Shown in pieces: positions 5,696-12,912 of a stretch of DNA of 13,195 bases (positions within the stretch are counted from its first letter, which is position 1; each line of letters begins with the position of its first letter). Origin of the DNA: an uncultured Clostridia bacterium (GTDB lineage: Bacteria; Bacillota; Clostridia; Oscillospirales; CAG-272); assembly GCA_947624945.1 (NCBI GenBank), contig CANQMJ010000065.1:1-13195 (forward strand), given 5' to 3'. Position numbers and translations under genes: made by a program. The notes beneath the pieces were generated by a model. It had not been told where the DNA came from. It made no database searches and worked only from the letters and a program-made list of their open reading frames with translations.

Positions 5696-5997
5696 TCGTC
5701 CTACGCACGACGAATACACGCGTGTTAAGGACCTCTTTTTCGCTAAAAAGAGGCCCTTAACAATCCCGAAAAAGGCTCCCGTGCGTCGTCGATGTTATCG
5801 AGTCTGCGGCAAAATTCGATTAGGGCGCAGACCGCGTTATAATTTCCTGCAAACAGCTCCCTCGCGACGTGTCGATTGCGCCGTCCAAGCGTCGTGTCTG
5901 CGTCGAACGCATGGACGCGCCGAGCAGCGCACGAGCGTTGTGCGCGTAGGTGAAGCCGCGAAGCCTACGGCTCGCAGCCCTTATTTGGACAGCGGCG
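5696..5997 (-). repeat. Right arm of the ~300-base inverted repeat
   Basis: Reverse-complement partner of 5146-5447. The inner 67 bases (5717-5783) are identical to the left arm and the remainder is diverged. Its minus strand carries an uninterrupted frame from about 5964 to a TAG at 5743, but it has no usable start, and in the left arm the same frame is shifted by one-base gaps. I treat it as non-coding. Confidence 0.85.
5723..5762 (-). repeat. 40-base stem-loop in the right arm
   Basis: Inverted identical copy of the stem-loop at 5381-5420, with an 18-position stem and a four-base loop. Here the G-U-tolerant version is on the minus strand, so in each arm the fully paired RNA is made by transcription running from the outer end of the arm inward. 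Confidence 0.8.
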
Positions 5998-6137
5998 TGA
6001 TAATTTTACGCGCAGTTATAACATCATAAGGTAATTATATCACAACTTTTATGCAAAATAAATATCTGCGAGCGAATTTTTTCACGCCGAAAATGTAAAA
6101 TTTGTACGACATGCGCGCGAAAATATCATGCTGCGGC

Positions 6138-6166
6138 TTGAAATCCCCGCGCGATTTATGTATAAT
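6138..6166 (+). promoter_or_regulatory. Sigma-A promoter for miaB and the plus-strand cluster
   Basis: TTGAAA (6138-6143) and a perfect TATAAT (6161-6166) are separated by 17 bases. Transcription would start near 6173, leaving a leader of about 47 bases that contains a short stem (TGCGC/GCGCA) before the ribosome binding site of miaB. Confidence 0.8.
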
Positions 6167-6219
6167 ATAAGATGTATTATTACGCACTGCGCGCATGAGC
6201 GCATAATATAAAGGTCAAA

Positions 6220-7683
6220 ATGCAGGACTGCTACCAACCGAAACGCGAAAATAATCTTCTCTCCCCCGACAAAACCGCGCGTATGAAAGACGCCGTCGAT
6301 GCCGTCCGCGCCGTCACCGACAAAAAGCGCGCAAACGGCGACACACCGCTTTACCATATCATGTCGTTCGGCTGCCAACAGAACGAGGCGGACAGCGAAC
6401 GCCTCGCGGGACTCGCCGAGTTGATGGGCTATTCGCACTCGCCGACACCCGACGGCTGCTCGCTCGTGCTCGTCAACACTTGCGCCGTCCGCGAGCACGC
6501 GGAATCGCGCGCCCTCTCCCTCATCGGTCAGCTCAAACACAAAAAATCCGCGTACCCCGACATGATAATAGGCGTCGGCGGGTGCATGGCGTCGCAGCAG
6601 AGCCGCGCCGACACGCTCAAGCACAGCTACCCATACGTCGACTTCTCGTTCTGCACGACGGAGCTGTGGCGCGTGCCCGAACTTGTCGCATCGAGACTCG
6701 GCGGCGGCGCGCGGACGTTTTCAGTCACAAGCGAGGCGCTGTCCGCGACAGATTTTTCCGAGGATATCCCCGTCGTGCGCGCGTCGCGCTCGCACGCATG
6801 GGTCAGCGTCATGTACGGCTGCAACAACTTCTGCTCGTACTGCATCGTTCCGTACGTGCGCGGACGCGAACGCTCCCGTCTGCCCGACGACATCCTGCGC
6901 GAGGTAGACGGACTTGTCAAGGACGGCTGCCGCGACATCACGCTTCTCGGTCAGAACGTCAACTCATACGGTCACGACCTCGACTGCGGCGTCACGTTCG
7001 CAGACCTCATCACGCGCATATCACAGCTTGACGGCGACTTCCGGCTTCGCTTCATGACGTCGCACCCGAAGGACGCGACGCCGGAGCTCATCGAGGCGAT
7101 GGCAAAAAGCCGCGTCGCGGCGCACCACTTCCATCTGCCGCTCCAGTCAGGCAGCGACCGCGTGCTCTCGCGCATGAACCGCCGCTACACGTCGGAGAAA
7201 TATCTGAACATCGTCCGCGAGCTGCGGCGCACGATGCCGGATATAGCGATAACGACGGACATCATCGTCGGCTTCCCCGGCGAGAGCGAGGACGACTTCG
7301 CCGAAACGCTCAACGTCATGCGCGAAGCTGATTTCGATATGATATATTCTTTCATATTCTCGCCGCGCCGCGGCACACCGGCTGCAGAAGCAGTCGACCA
7401 GATACCCGAGGACGTCAAATCCGAGCGATTCTCGCGCCTCATCGAATGTCAGAACGCGATATCGCGCGCGAAAAACGAGCTTGAGGTCGGAGAGGTGCAG
7501 CGCGTGCTCGTCGACGACGAGCCTGGCAAGGACGGGGACGTGACGGGACGCAGCGACAAAAACAAGCTCGTCCACATCGTCGGCGGCACCCCCGCGCCGG
7601 GCGAGTTCTGCCGCGTGAAAATAACGCGCGCCGACACGTTCGCGCTCTGGGGCGAGCTTGCGGAGGACCGGACCGCACGCTGA
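6220..7683 (+). CDS. miaB: tRNA-2-methylthio-N6-dimethylallyladenosine synthase MiaB, 487 aa
   Basis: Radical-SAM methylthiotransferase that adds the 2-methylthio group to i6A37 of tRNAs reading UNN codons. The N-terminal UPF0004 domain has three cluster cysteines: C52 in SFGCQQNEADSE, C88 in NTCAVRE and C122 in GGCMA. The radical-SAM CxxxCxxC is C201/C205/C208 in YGCNNFCSYCIVPYVRGRE. Further landmarks are LLGQNVNSYG, FMTSHPKD, HLPLQSGSDRVL and TTDIIVGFPGE, followed by a C-terminal TRAM domain (~415-480). The context and the SHPKD and NVNSYG wording fit MiaB rather than MtaB or RimO. The first Cys motif is GCQQN where GCQMN is usual. About 40 residues precede the first motif, as in many clostridial MiaB. 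The ATG is supported by AAAGG at 5-9 bases and by the promoter at 6138-6166. It heads the cluster; a YlbF-family gene follows after 88 bases. The substrate-making enzyme MiaA is not in the window. Confidence 0.95.
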   Translation: MQDCYQPKRENNLLSPDKTARMKDAVDAVRAVTDKKRANGDTPLYHIMSFGCQQNEADSERLAGLAELMGYSHSPTPDGCSLVLVNTCAVREHAESRALSLIGQLKHKKSAYPDMIIGVGGCMASQQSRADTLKHSYPYVDFSFCTTELWRVPELVASRLGGGARTFSVTSEALSATDFSEDIPVVRASRSHAWVSVMYGCNNFCSYCIVPYVRGRERSRLPDDILREVDGLVKDGCRDITLLGQNVNSYGHDLDCGVTFADLITRISQLDGDFRLRFMTSHPKDATPELIEAMAKSRVAAHHFHLPLQSGSDRVLSRMNRRYTSEKYLNIVRELRRTMPDIAITTDIIVGFPGESEDDFAETLNVMREADFDMIYSFIFSPRRGTPAAEAVDQIPEDVKSERFSRLIECQNAISRAKNELEVGEVQRVLVDDEPGKDGDVTGRSDKNKLVHIVGGTPAPGEFCRVKITRADTFALWGELAEDRTAR

Positions 7684-7771
7684 CTTTCCCGCGGCAAACG
7701 TTTATCGACCCCTGACGGGGAAATAAAGCAAAAACACGCAAATCATTATATTTCCAAAGGAGATACACAAA

Positions 7772-8212
7772 ATGGAAGACAGACTTGACGACATGATAAT
7801 CGAAATGGCACACCACCTCGGCGACACGATAAAGGCGGACCGCCGCTTTGTCCGCTATGACGCGGCGCAGAAGGCGTTCTCCGCCGACGCGAAGCTGTCG
7901 CGCATGATGACGGAGTACAACGCACAGCAGGCTGCTCTCGCGTCCGTGTACTCGAAGCCCGAAGTCGACCGCGAGCTCGTCACCGCCATCGAGGGACGCG
8001 TCAACACCCTCTACCTCGAAATAACGGAAAACGAGGTCTACAAGGAATTCGCGGAGTCGAAGCTCGAACTCGACACGCTCGTAAAAGCCGTCAACGACGA
8101 GATATACTTTGCCCTGACCGGCGAGGCTCCGCATGCAGGCGGCTGCACCGGCGACTGCTCGTCGTGCGGCGCCGGCTGCACGTCCGTTCCCGAAGAGCAT
8201 ATATTTGACTGA
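7772..8212 (+). CDS. YlbF/YmcA (RicA/RicF) family protein with C-terminal cysteine cluster, 146 aa
   Basis: Small, mostly alpha-helical protein of the YlbF/YmcA family. In Bacillus subtilis the relatives YmcA, YlbF and YaaT form a complex that works with RNase Y in mRNA maturation and binds [4Fe-4S] clusters. The helical body is residues ~1-115, with family-like phrases such as LGDTIKADRRFVRYDAAQ and YLEITENEVYKEFAE. The tail ends with C125, C129, C132 and C136 (CTGDCSSCGAGC, i.e. Cx3Cx2Cx3C), which would suit an iron-sulfur cluster; that is inference by analogy. The order miaB - this gene - mutS - mutL matches ymcA in B. subtilis, so it may be the YmcA equivalent, but YlbF and YmcA are hard to separate by eye. 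An excellent AAAGGAGA ribosome binding site lies about 8 bases before the ATG. Confidence 0.82.
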   Translation: MEDRLDDMIIEMAHHLGDTIKADRRFVRYDAAQKAFSADAKLSRMMTEYNAQQAALASVYSKPEVDRELVTAIEGRVNTLYLEITENEVYKEFAESKLELDTLVKAVNDEIYFALTGEAPHAGGCTGDCSSCGAGCTSVPEEHIFD

Positions 8213-8224
8213 TTTTTATTATAT

Positions 8225-8285
8225 CCGGGGGGACTCTTGAAAGATTCCCCCCGGCCCCCCGAGAACTTTCCCGAAAAGCGGGGGG
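8225..8285 (+). repeat. Two adjacent G6/C6 hairpins between the YlbF-family gene and mutS
   Basis: CCGGGGGGA...TCCCCCCGG (8225-8254) forms a stem of about 13 pairs with one mismatch and a TGAA loop. Immediately after, CCCCCCG (8255-8261) can pair with CGGGGGG (8279-8285). The first G-tract could instead pair with the second C-tract, or the first C-tract with the last G-tract, so alternative folds are possible. No T-run follows, so a classical terminator is unlikely; the second hairpin ends just 6 bases before the mutS ribosome binding site. Confidence 0.6.
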
Positions 8286-8304
8286 AAAAAGAAGGAGGCT
8301 TATC

Positions 8305-10887
8305 GTGGCTACCGCGATGATGGATCAATATTTTGAGATAAAGCGTCAGTACCCGGACCACATCCTGTTTTACCGCCTCGGCGACTTTTACGAGATGTTT
8401 TTCGACGACGCCAAGACCGTCTCGCGCGAGCTCGAGCTGACGCTTACGGGACGCGACTGGGGCGAGGAGGAGCGCGCGCCGATGTGCGGCGTGCCGTACC
8501 ACTCGTGCGAGCCGTACATAAGCAAACTGATACAAAAGGGATATAAAGTCGCCGTCTGCGAGCAGATGGGCGACTCCGGCGCCTCAAAGGGACCGATGGA
8601 GCGCAAAATAGTGCGCGTCATAACGCCGGGTACCGTCACGAGCGGCGAATCCCTTGCCGAGGACAAGAACAACTACCTCGCCACAATATGTTACGAGCCC
8701 ATATCTGGCGAATGCGCGGTCGCGTTCTGCGACATAACCTCCGACACGATGACGTCGACGTCGTTCACCGTCGACGACGAGTCGCGGATACTGAACGAGC
8801 TCGCCGCGTACAGACCGAGCGAGGTCATAATGAACACGGACGAGTCCGCGCTCCCGCGCACCGTCACCTACATCGAGGAACGGCTCGGCGCGATGCTGTC
8901 TAAGCGCGAGGAGTTCCGTTTCGACCGCGCCGAGAGCGAAAAGCGCGTCGCGCGCAACTTCGGCCCCGACGGCTCCGTCGGATGCACGGAAGAAATAATA
9001 CGCGCGGCGGGCGCGCTGCTCTCGTACGCCGAGGACACGCAGCTCACCGACGTATCGTACATTAAAACGCTGCGCGTTTACAGCGGCGCGCAGTATCTCG
9101 ACATCGACATGAACACGCGCCGCAGCCTCGAGCTCACCGAGACTATGCGCTCGAAGGAGAAGCGCGGCACGCTCTTATGGGTGCTCGACAAGACGAAATC
9201 GTCGCTCGGCGCGCGCATGCTGCGCGGCTGGATTGAACACCCTATCGCGAACGCGCAGTCTATATCGGCGCGTCAGGACGCAGTCGAGGAAATGGCGAAC
9301 AATTTCATACTGCGCGAGGAATGCTCGCGCCTCTTAGCCTCGGTTCTCGACCTCGAGCGTCTCACGACGAAGGTCGGACTCGGCACCGCGAACGGACGCG
9401 ACCTGCGCGCGATTCTTACGACGCTCGACGTCGTGCCCGAGCTGCGCACGCTGCTATCTGAGGCGACGTCCGCCGAGCTGCGCTCGATTTTTAACGACCT
9501 TGACGAGCTCTCCGACATACGCGAGCTTATACGCGCCTCTATCGCCGAGGACGCGCCGTTCACGATACGCGAGGGCGGCATAATCGCCGACGGCTACGAC
9601 GGCGACATCGACTATCTGCGCTCCGTCAAGCGCGACGGCAAGGGCTGGGTCGAGGAGATCGAGGCGCGCGAGCGCGAGGCGACGGGCATACGCACGCTCA
9701 AGGTCGGCTACAACAAGGTGTTCGGCTACTATATCGAGGTGTCGAAGTCGTTCGCGTCGCAGGTGCCGGACACATACATACGCAAACAGACGCTCGTGAA
9801 CGGCGAGCGATATATAACGGACGAGCTCAAGGACCGCGAGGCGACGATCCTCGGCGCCGAGGACAAGCTGCGCGGACTTGAATACGATCTGTTCTGCAAG
9901 ATACGCGACGGCGTCGGCGCGGCGACGCCGAGGCTCCGCAACGCGGCGGCGCTGCTCGCGCGTCTCGACGTTTACTGCGCGCTCGCGGACGCGGCGAAGC
10001 AGTACGGATACGTGCGGCCCGAGGTCGACTATTCGGACGTGATAGAGATAAAAGACGGACGCCACCCTGTCGTCGAGCAGTTCGTCAAGGACAAATATTT
10101 CGTGCCTAACGACACGACGCTCGACACTGACAAAAACCGACTCATGGTCATAACTGGACCGAACATGGCGGGCAAATCGACATATATGCGTCAGGTCGCG
10201 CTGATCGTGATAATGGCGCAGATAGGCTCGTTCGTTCCCGCCGCCGAGGCGCGGATAGGCATCGTCGACAAGCTGTTCACACGCGTCGGCGCGTCCGACG
10301 ACCTTTCGAGCGGACAGTCGACGTTCATGCTCGAGATGTCGGAGGTCTCCTACATCCTCGAAAACGCGACGCGCAAGAGCCTCATCATATACGACGAGAT
10401 CGGGCGCGGCACGAGCACGTTCGACGGGCTCGCGATAGCGCGCGCCGTCGCCGAGTACACGCACGGCAGGCGGATAGGCGCGCGGACGATGTTCGCGACT
10501 CATTATCACGAGCTCTGCGAGCTCGAGGACACGCTCGACGGCGCCGTCAACTACAATATCGCGTGCAAGAAGCGCGCGGGCGAGATAACGTTTTTGCGCA
10601 AGATAGTGCGCGGCGGCACCGACGACAGCTACGGCATCGAGGTCGCGAAGCTGGCGGGACTGCCGAAGGAGGTCATAAGCCGCGCGCGCGACGTTTTGCG
10701 CGACGTCGAGTCGGGCTCGCGCGAACCTGTACCGCCGAAGGCGGCGGAAACGTCGGAAATATCAATGTTTTCATCATGCGAGCACGACGCCGCCGAGCGT
10801 CTGCGCGCCGCCGACATAAACACTATGACGCCTATCGAGGCGATGAATCTTTTATTCGAGCTCAAGCGGACGCTTGACGCAAAATAA
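8305..10887 (+). CDS. mutS: DNA mismatch repair protein MutS, 860 aa, GTG start
   Basis: Recognises mismatches and small loops in new DNA and recruits MutL. The N-terminal mismatch-binding domain has the Phe-x-Glu wedge F28-Y29-E30 in YRLGDFYEMFFDDA, followed by GRDWGEEERAPMCGVPYHS. The connector, lever and clamp domains fill the middle. The ATPase domain has Walker A TGPNMAGKST (617-626), Walker B LIIYDEIGRGTSTFDG (693-708, D697/E698) and the FATHYHEL loop. The C-terminal helical tail ends MTPIEAMNLLFELKRTLD, the usual dimerisation region of MutS1. Length is standard. The GTG is chosen because AAGGAGG (8292-8298) stands 6 bases upstream and because MATAMMDQYFEIKRQYPD matches the family start. 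mutL follows after 45 bases on the same strand. Confidence 0.97.
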   Translation: MATAMMDQYFEIKRQYPDHILFYRLGDFYEMFFDDAKTVSRELELTLTGRDWGEEERAPMCGVPYHSCEPYISKLIQKGYKVAVCEQMGDSGASKGPMERKIVRVITPGTVTSGESLAEDKNNYLATICYEPISGECAVAFCDITSDTMTSTSFTVDDESRILNELAAYRPSEVIMNTDESALPRTVTYIEERLGAMLSKREEFRFDRAESEKRVARNFGPDGSVGCTEEIIRAAGALLSYAEDTQLTDVSYIKTLRVYSGAQYLDIDMNTRRSLELTETMRSKEKRGTLLWVLDKTKSSLGARMLRGWIEHPIANAQSISARQDAVEEMANNFILREECSRLLASVLDLERLTTKVGLGTANGRDLRAILTTLDVVPELRTLLSEATSAELRSIFNDLDELSDIRELIRASIAEDAPFTIREGGIIADGYDGDIDYLRSVKRDGKGWVEEIEAREREATGIRTLKVGYNKVFGYYIEVSKSFASQVPDTYIRKQTLVNGERYITDELKDREATILGAEDKLRGLEYDLFCKIRDGVGAATPRLRNAAALLARLDVYCALADAAKQYGYVRPEVDYSDVIEIKDGRHPVVEQFVKDKYFVPNDTTLDTDKNRLMVITGPNMAGKSTYMRQVALIVIMAQIGSFVPAAEARIGIVDKLFTRVGASDDLSSGQSTFMLEMSEVSYILENATRKSLIIYDEIGRGTSTFDGLAIARAVAEYTHGRRIGARTMFATHYHELCELEDTLDGAVNYNIACKKRAGEITFLRKIVRGGTDDSYGIEVAKLAGLPKEVISRARDVLRDVESGSREPVPPKAAETSEISMFSSCEHDAAERLRAADINTMTPIEAMNLLFELKRTLDAK

Positions 10888-10932
10888 GCGCGCCGCAAAT
10901 GAGCAAATTTTACCGAAAGCGGGGGCTGAGAT

Positions 10933-12897
10933 TTGGGTGAGCATAAAATACACGTCCTCGACTTCGAGGTCGCGAACCTGATCGCGGCGGGCGAGGTCGT
11001 CGACAGACCCGCGTCCGTCATAAAAGAGCTGCTCGAAAACGCGATAGACTCGGGCGCGAACATCATAACGGTCGAGATCAAAAACGGCGGCGTCACATAC
11101 ATGCGCGTCACCGACAACGGCTGCGGCATCGACTTCGACGACCTGCCGACGGCGATACTCCGCCACGCGACGAGCAAGATACGCACATCCGACGACCTTG
11201 ACTCGATAGGCACGCTCGGATTTCGCGGCGAGGCTCTCGCCGCCATCGCGTCCGTGTCGAAGCTGCGGATAATAAGCCGCCCCGCCGATTCCCCTATGGG
11301 GGGCATACTCGTTGCCGAGGGCGGCGAGATAGTCGAGCACGCCGAGACGGGCTGCTCGGCGGGCACGAACGTCATCGTCGAGGAGCTTTTCTCAAACGTG
11401 CCCGCGCGCAGAAAATTTCTGAAAAAGGACACGACCGAGGCCGCCGCGATAGGCACGGTCGTCGAACGCATAGCGCTGTCGCGCCCCGACATATCGTTCC
11501 GATTCATCAATAACGGCGAGATAAAGCTGCGCACCGAGGGCAACGGCGACTTGTCGGGCGCGATATATTCCGTTCTCGGACGCGACTTTCGTTCGCGCAC
11601 AATACTTGTCGACTACGAAAACGCGGGACTGCGCGTGACGGGCTACATCGGCATGCCCGACACGGCGCGCGCGAACCGCAACGGCGAGATATTTTTCATC
11701 AACGGTCGCTATATCCGCTCGGGTACGGCGGGAGCAGCGCTCGAGCAGGCGTACCGCACCTACATCCCCGACGACAGATTCCCGTCGTGCGTGCTGTCGC
11801 TCTACATGGCGCCGAACGCCGTCGACGTGAACGTGCATCCGGCGAAGTTAGAGGTCAAATTCTCGAACGAGAAACTTGTGTTCGAGACGTTCTACTATGC
11901 CGTCCGTCCCGCCATCGAGCGGAACATGAAAACGAACGTGCTGCCCGTGCCCGACGCAGGCGCGGACACAGATACCGACAAAGCCGCCGCCGATTATATG
12001 CGGCGCGCACAGCACACGGCGAACGCGTTCGTCCCGATAAGATCGGGCAGCGGCGCGGTAAAGACCGAGCCTGTCGACACGTCGCCGGTGCAGTCAAAAA
12101 TACCGACACCTTCGAGAGAGACGTTTGTGAATATACCGGCAAAAAGGCGCGACATCAGCGCAAGCATCGGCAACGGCGCGCCGCCGTCGATAGAGACTGT
12201 CCGCGCCGTCGCCGGCATCGTGCGCGAAAACGTGCCCGACGCGCAGACGATGGCAAACGAAGCGCCGCCCGCGCCCGTGAGCGATGAGTCGGACCGCGTC
12301 ACGCTTCCCGTCCCCGAATACACCATAATCGGCGAGGCGTGGGACACGTACGTTATCGTTTTGTGCGGCGAGAAGCTGTACCTCATCGACAAGCACGCCG
12401 CTCACGAGCGCATACTGTTCGAACAGATGCGCCGCCGCATGCGCGCCGAGACGAAGGAGTCGCCGTCGCAGATGCTTCTCGTGCCGGTGACTGTTCGTCT
12501 GACGCGCGAAGAGCTCGACGCCGTTATCGGTTACGGCGACGAGATACGCGCCGCCGGATTTGATTTTACCGTAGACGAGGATGCATCATCCGTGTCCGTG
12601 TCGTCGCTGCCGGAGGGATTTTCGTCTGACGACGTCTCGGCGATATTCGAGACGCTCGGCGGCGAGCTCACACCGTCCGCGGCGGAGGCGCGCGACGAGA
12701 TATTCGAGCGTGCGCTCTACACGTGCGCGTGCAAGGCGGCGATAAAGGGCGGGCGCGTCTACGGCATCGAGCACATAAAATGGCTCTGCGACGAGCTTTT
12801 CCGACTGCCCGACATCAAATACTGTCCGCACGGCAGACCCGTCGCGTTCGAGCTGCCCCATTCGCGCCTCGACCGCTATTTCGGACGCACAGAATAA
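10933..12897 (+). CDS. mutL: DNA mismatch repair protein MutL with endonuclease motif, 654 aa, TTG start
   Basis: GHKL-type ATPase that couples mismatch recognition by MutS to strand nicking. N-terminal motifs: KELLENAIDSGA (E32 and N36, matching the ATPase Glu and Mg-binding Asn), DNGCGID (61-67), TLGFRGEALAAIASV (94-108) and GTNVIVEELFSNVPARRKF. A proline- and charge-rich linker runs roughly 335-455. The C-terminal domain has DKHAAHERILFE (486-497), which fits the nuclease motif DQHAx2Ex4E with Gln replaced by Lys, plus the accessory motifs ACK (599-601), CPHGRP (631-636) and FGR (650-652). This is the nicking type of MutL used by bacteria without MutH/Dam. TTG at 10933 is the only sensible start: an in-frame TGA lies six bases upstream, the next Met is far inside, and MGEHKIHVLDFEVANLIAAG matches the family start. 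The ribosome binding site (GGGGGCTGAG) is poor, so translation may be weak or coupled to mutS. Confidence 0.96.
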   Translation: MGEHKIHVLDFEVANLIAAGEVVDRPASVIKELLENAIDSGANIITVEIKNGGVTYMRVTDNGCGIDFDDLPTAILRHATSKIRTSDDLDSIGTLGFRGEALAAIASVSKLRIISRPADSPMGGILVAEGGEIVEHAETGCSAGTNVIVEELFSNVPARRKFLKKDTTEAAAIGTVVERIALSRPDISFRFINNGEIKLRTEGNGDLSGAIYSVLGRDFRSRTILVDYENAGLRVTGYIGMPDTARANRNGEIFFINGRYIRSGTAGAALEQAYRTYIPDDRFPSCVLSLYMAPNAVDVNVHPAKLEVKFSNEKLVFETFYYAVRPAIERNMKTNVLPVPDAGADTDTDKAAADYMRRAQHTANAFVPIRSGSGAVKTEPVDTSPVQSKIPTPSRETFVNIPAKRRDISASIGNGAPPSIETVRAVAGIVRENVPDAQTMANEAPPAPVSDESDRVTLPVPEYTIIGEAWDTYVIVLCGEKLYLIDKHAAHERILFEQMRRRMRAETKESPSQMLLVPVTVRLTREELDAVIGYGDEIRAAGFDFTVDEDASSVSVSSLPEGFSSDDVSAIFETLGGELTPSAAEARDEIFERALYTCACKAAIKGGRVYGIEHIKWLCDELFRLPDIKYCPHGRPVAFELPHSRLDRYFGRTE

Positions 12898-12912
12898 AAC
12901 AAAGGATATCAC

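Noticed and set aside
5743..5964. Uninterrupted minus-strand frame (~73 codons) in the right arm containing ARELFAGNYNAVCALIEF
   Set aside because: It looks protein-like in part, but has no start codon with a ribosome binding site, and the left arm carries frameshifts in the same stretch. At most a decayed remnant.
5781..6029. 82-codon plus-strand frame in the right arm
   Set aside because: Arginine-rich shadow of the repeat with no ribosome binding site and no counterpart in the left arm.
5040..6045. Complete insertion sequence
   Set aside because: No transposase or fragment of one, and no clear target-site duplications flanking the inverted repeats.
7711..7722. CCCC-TGAC-GGGG hairpin between miaB and the YlbF-family gene
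   Set aside because: Only four base pairs and no T-run; too weak to call a terminator.
9454..10509. Long 351-codon minus-strand frame opposite mutS
   Set aside because: Arg/Val/Ala-rich shadow of the strongly supported mutS gene; long antisense frames are expected in GC-rich coding sequence.
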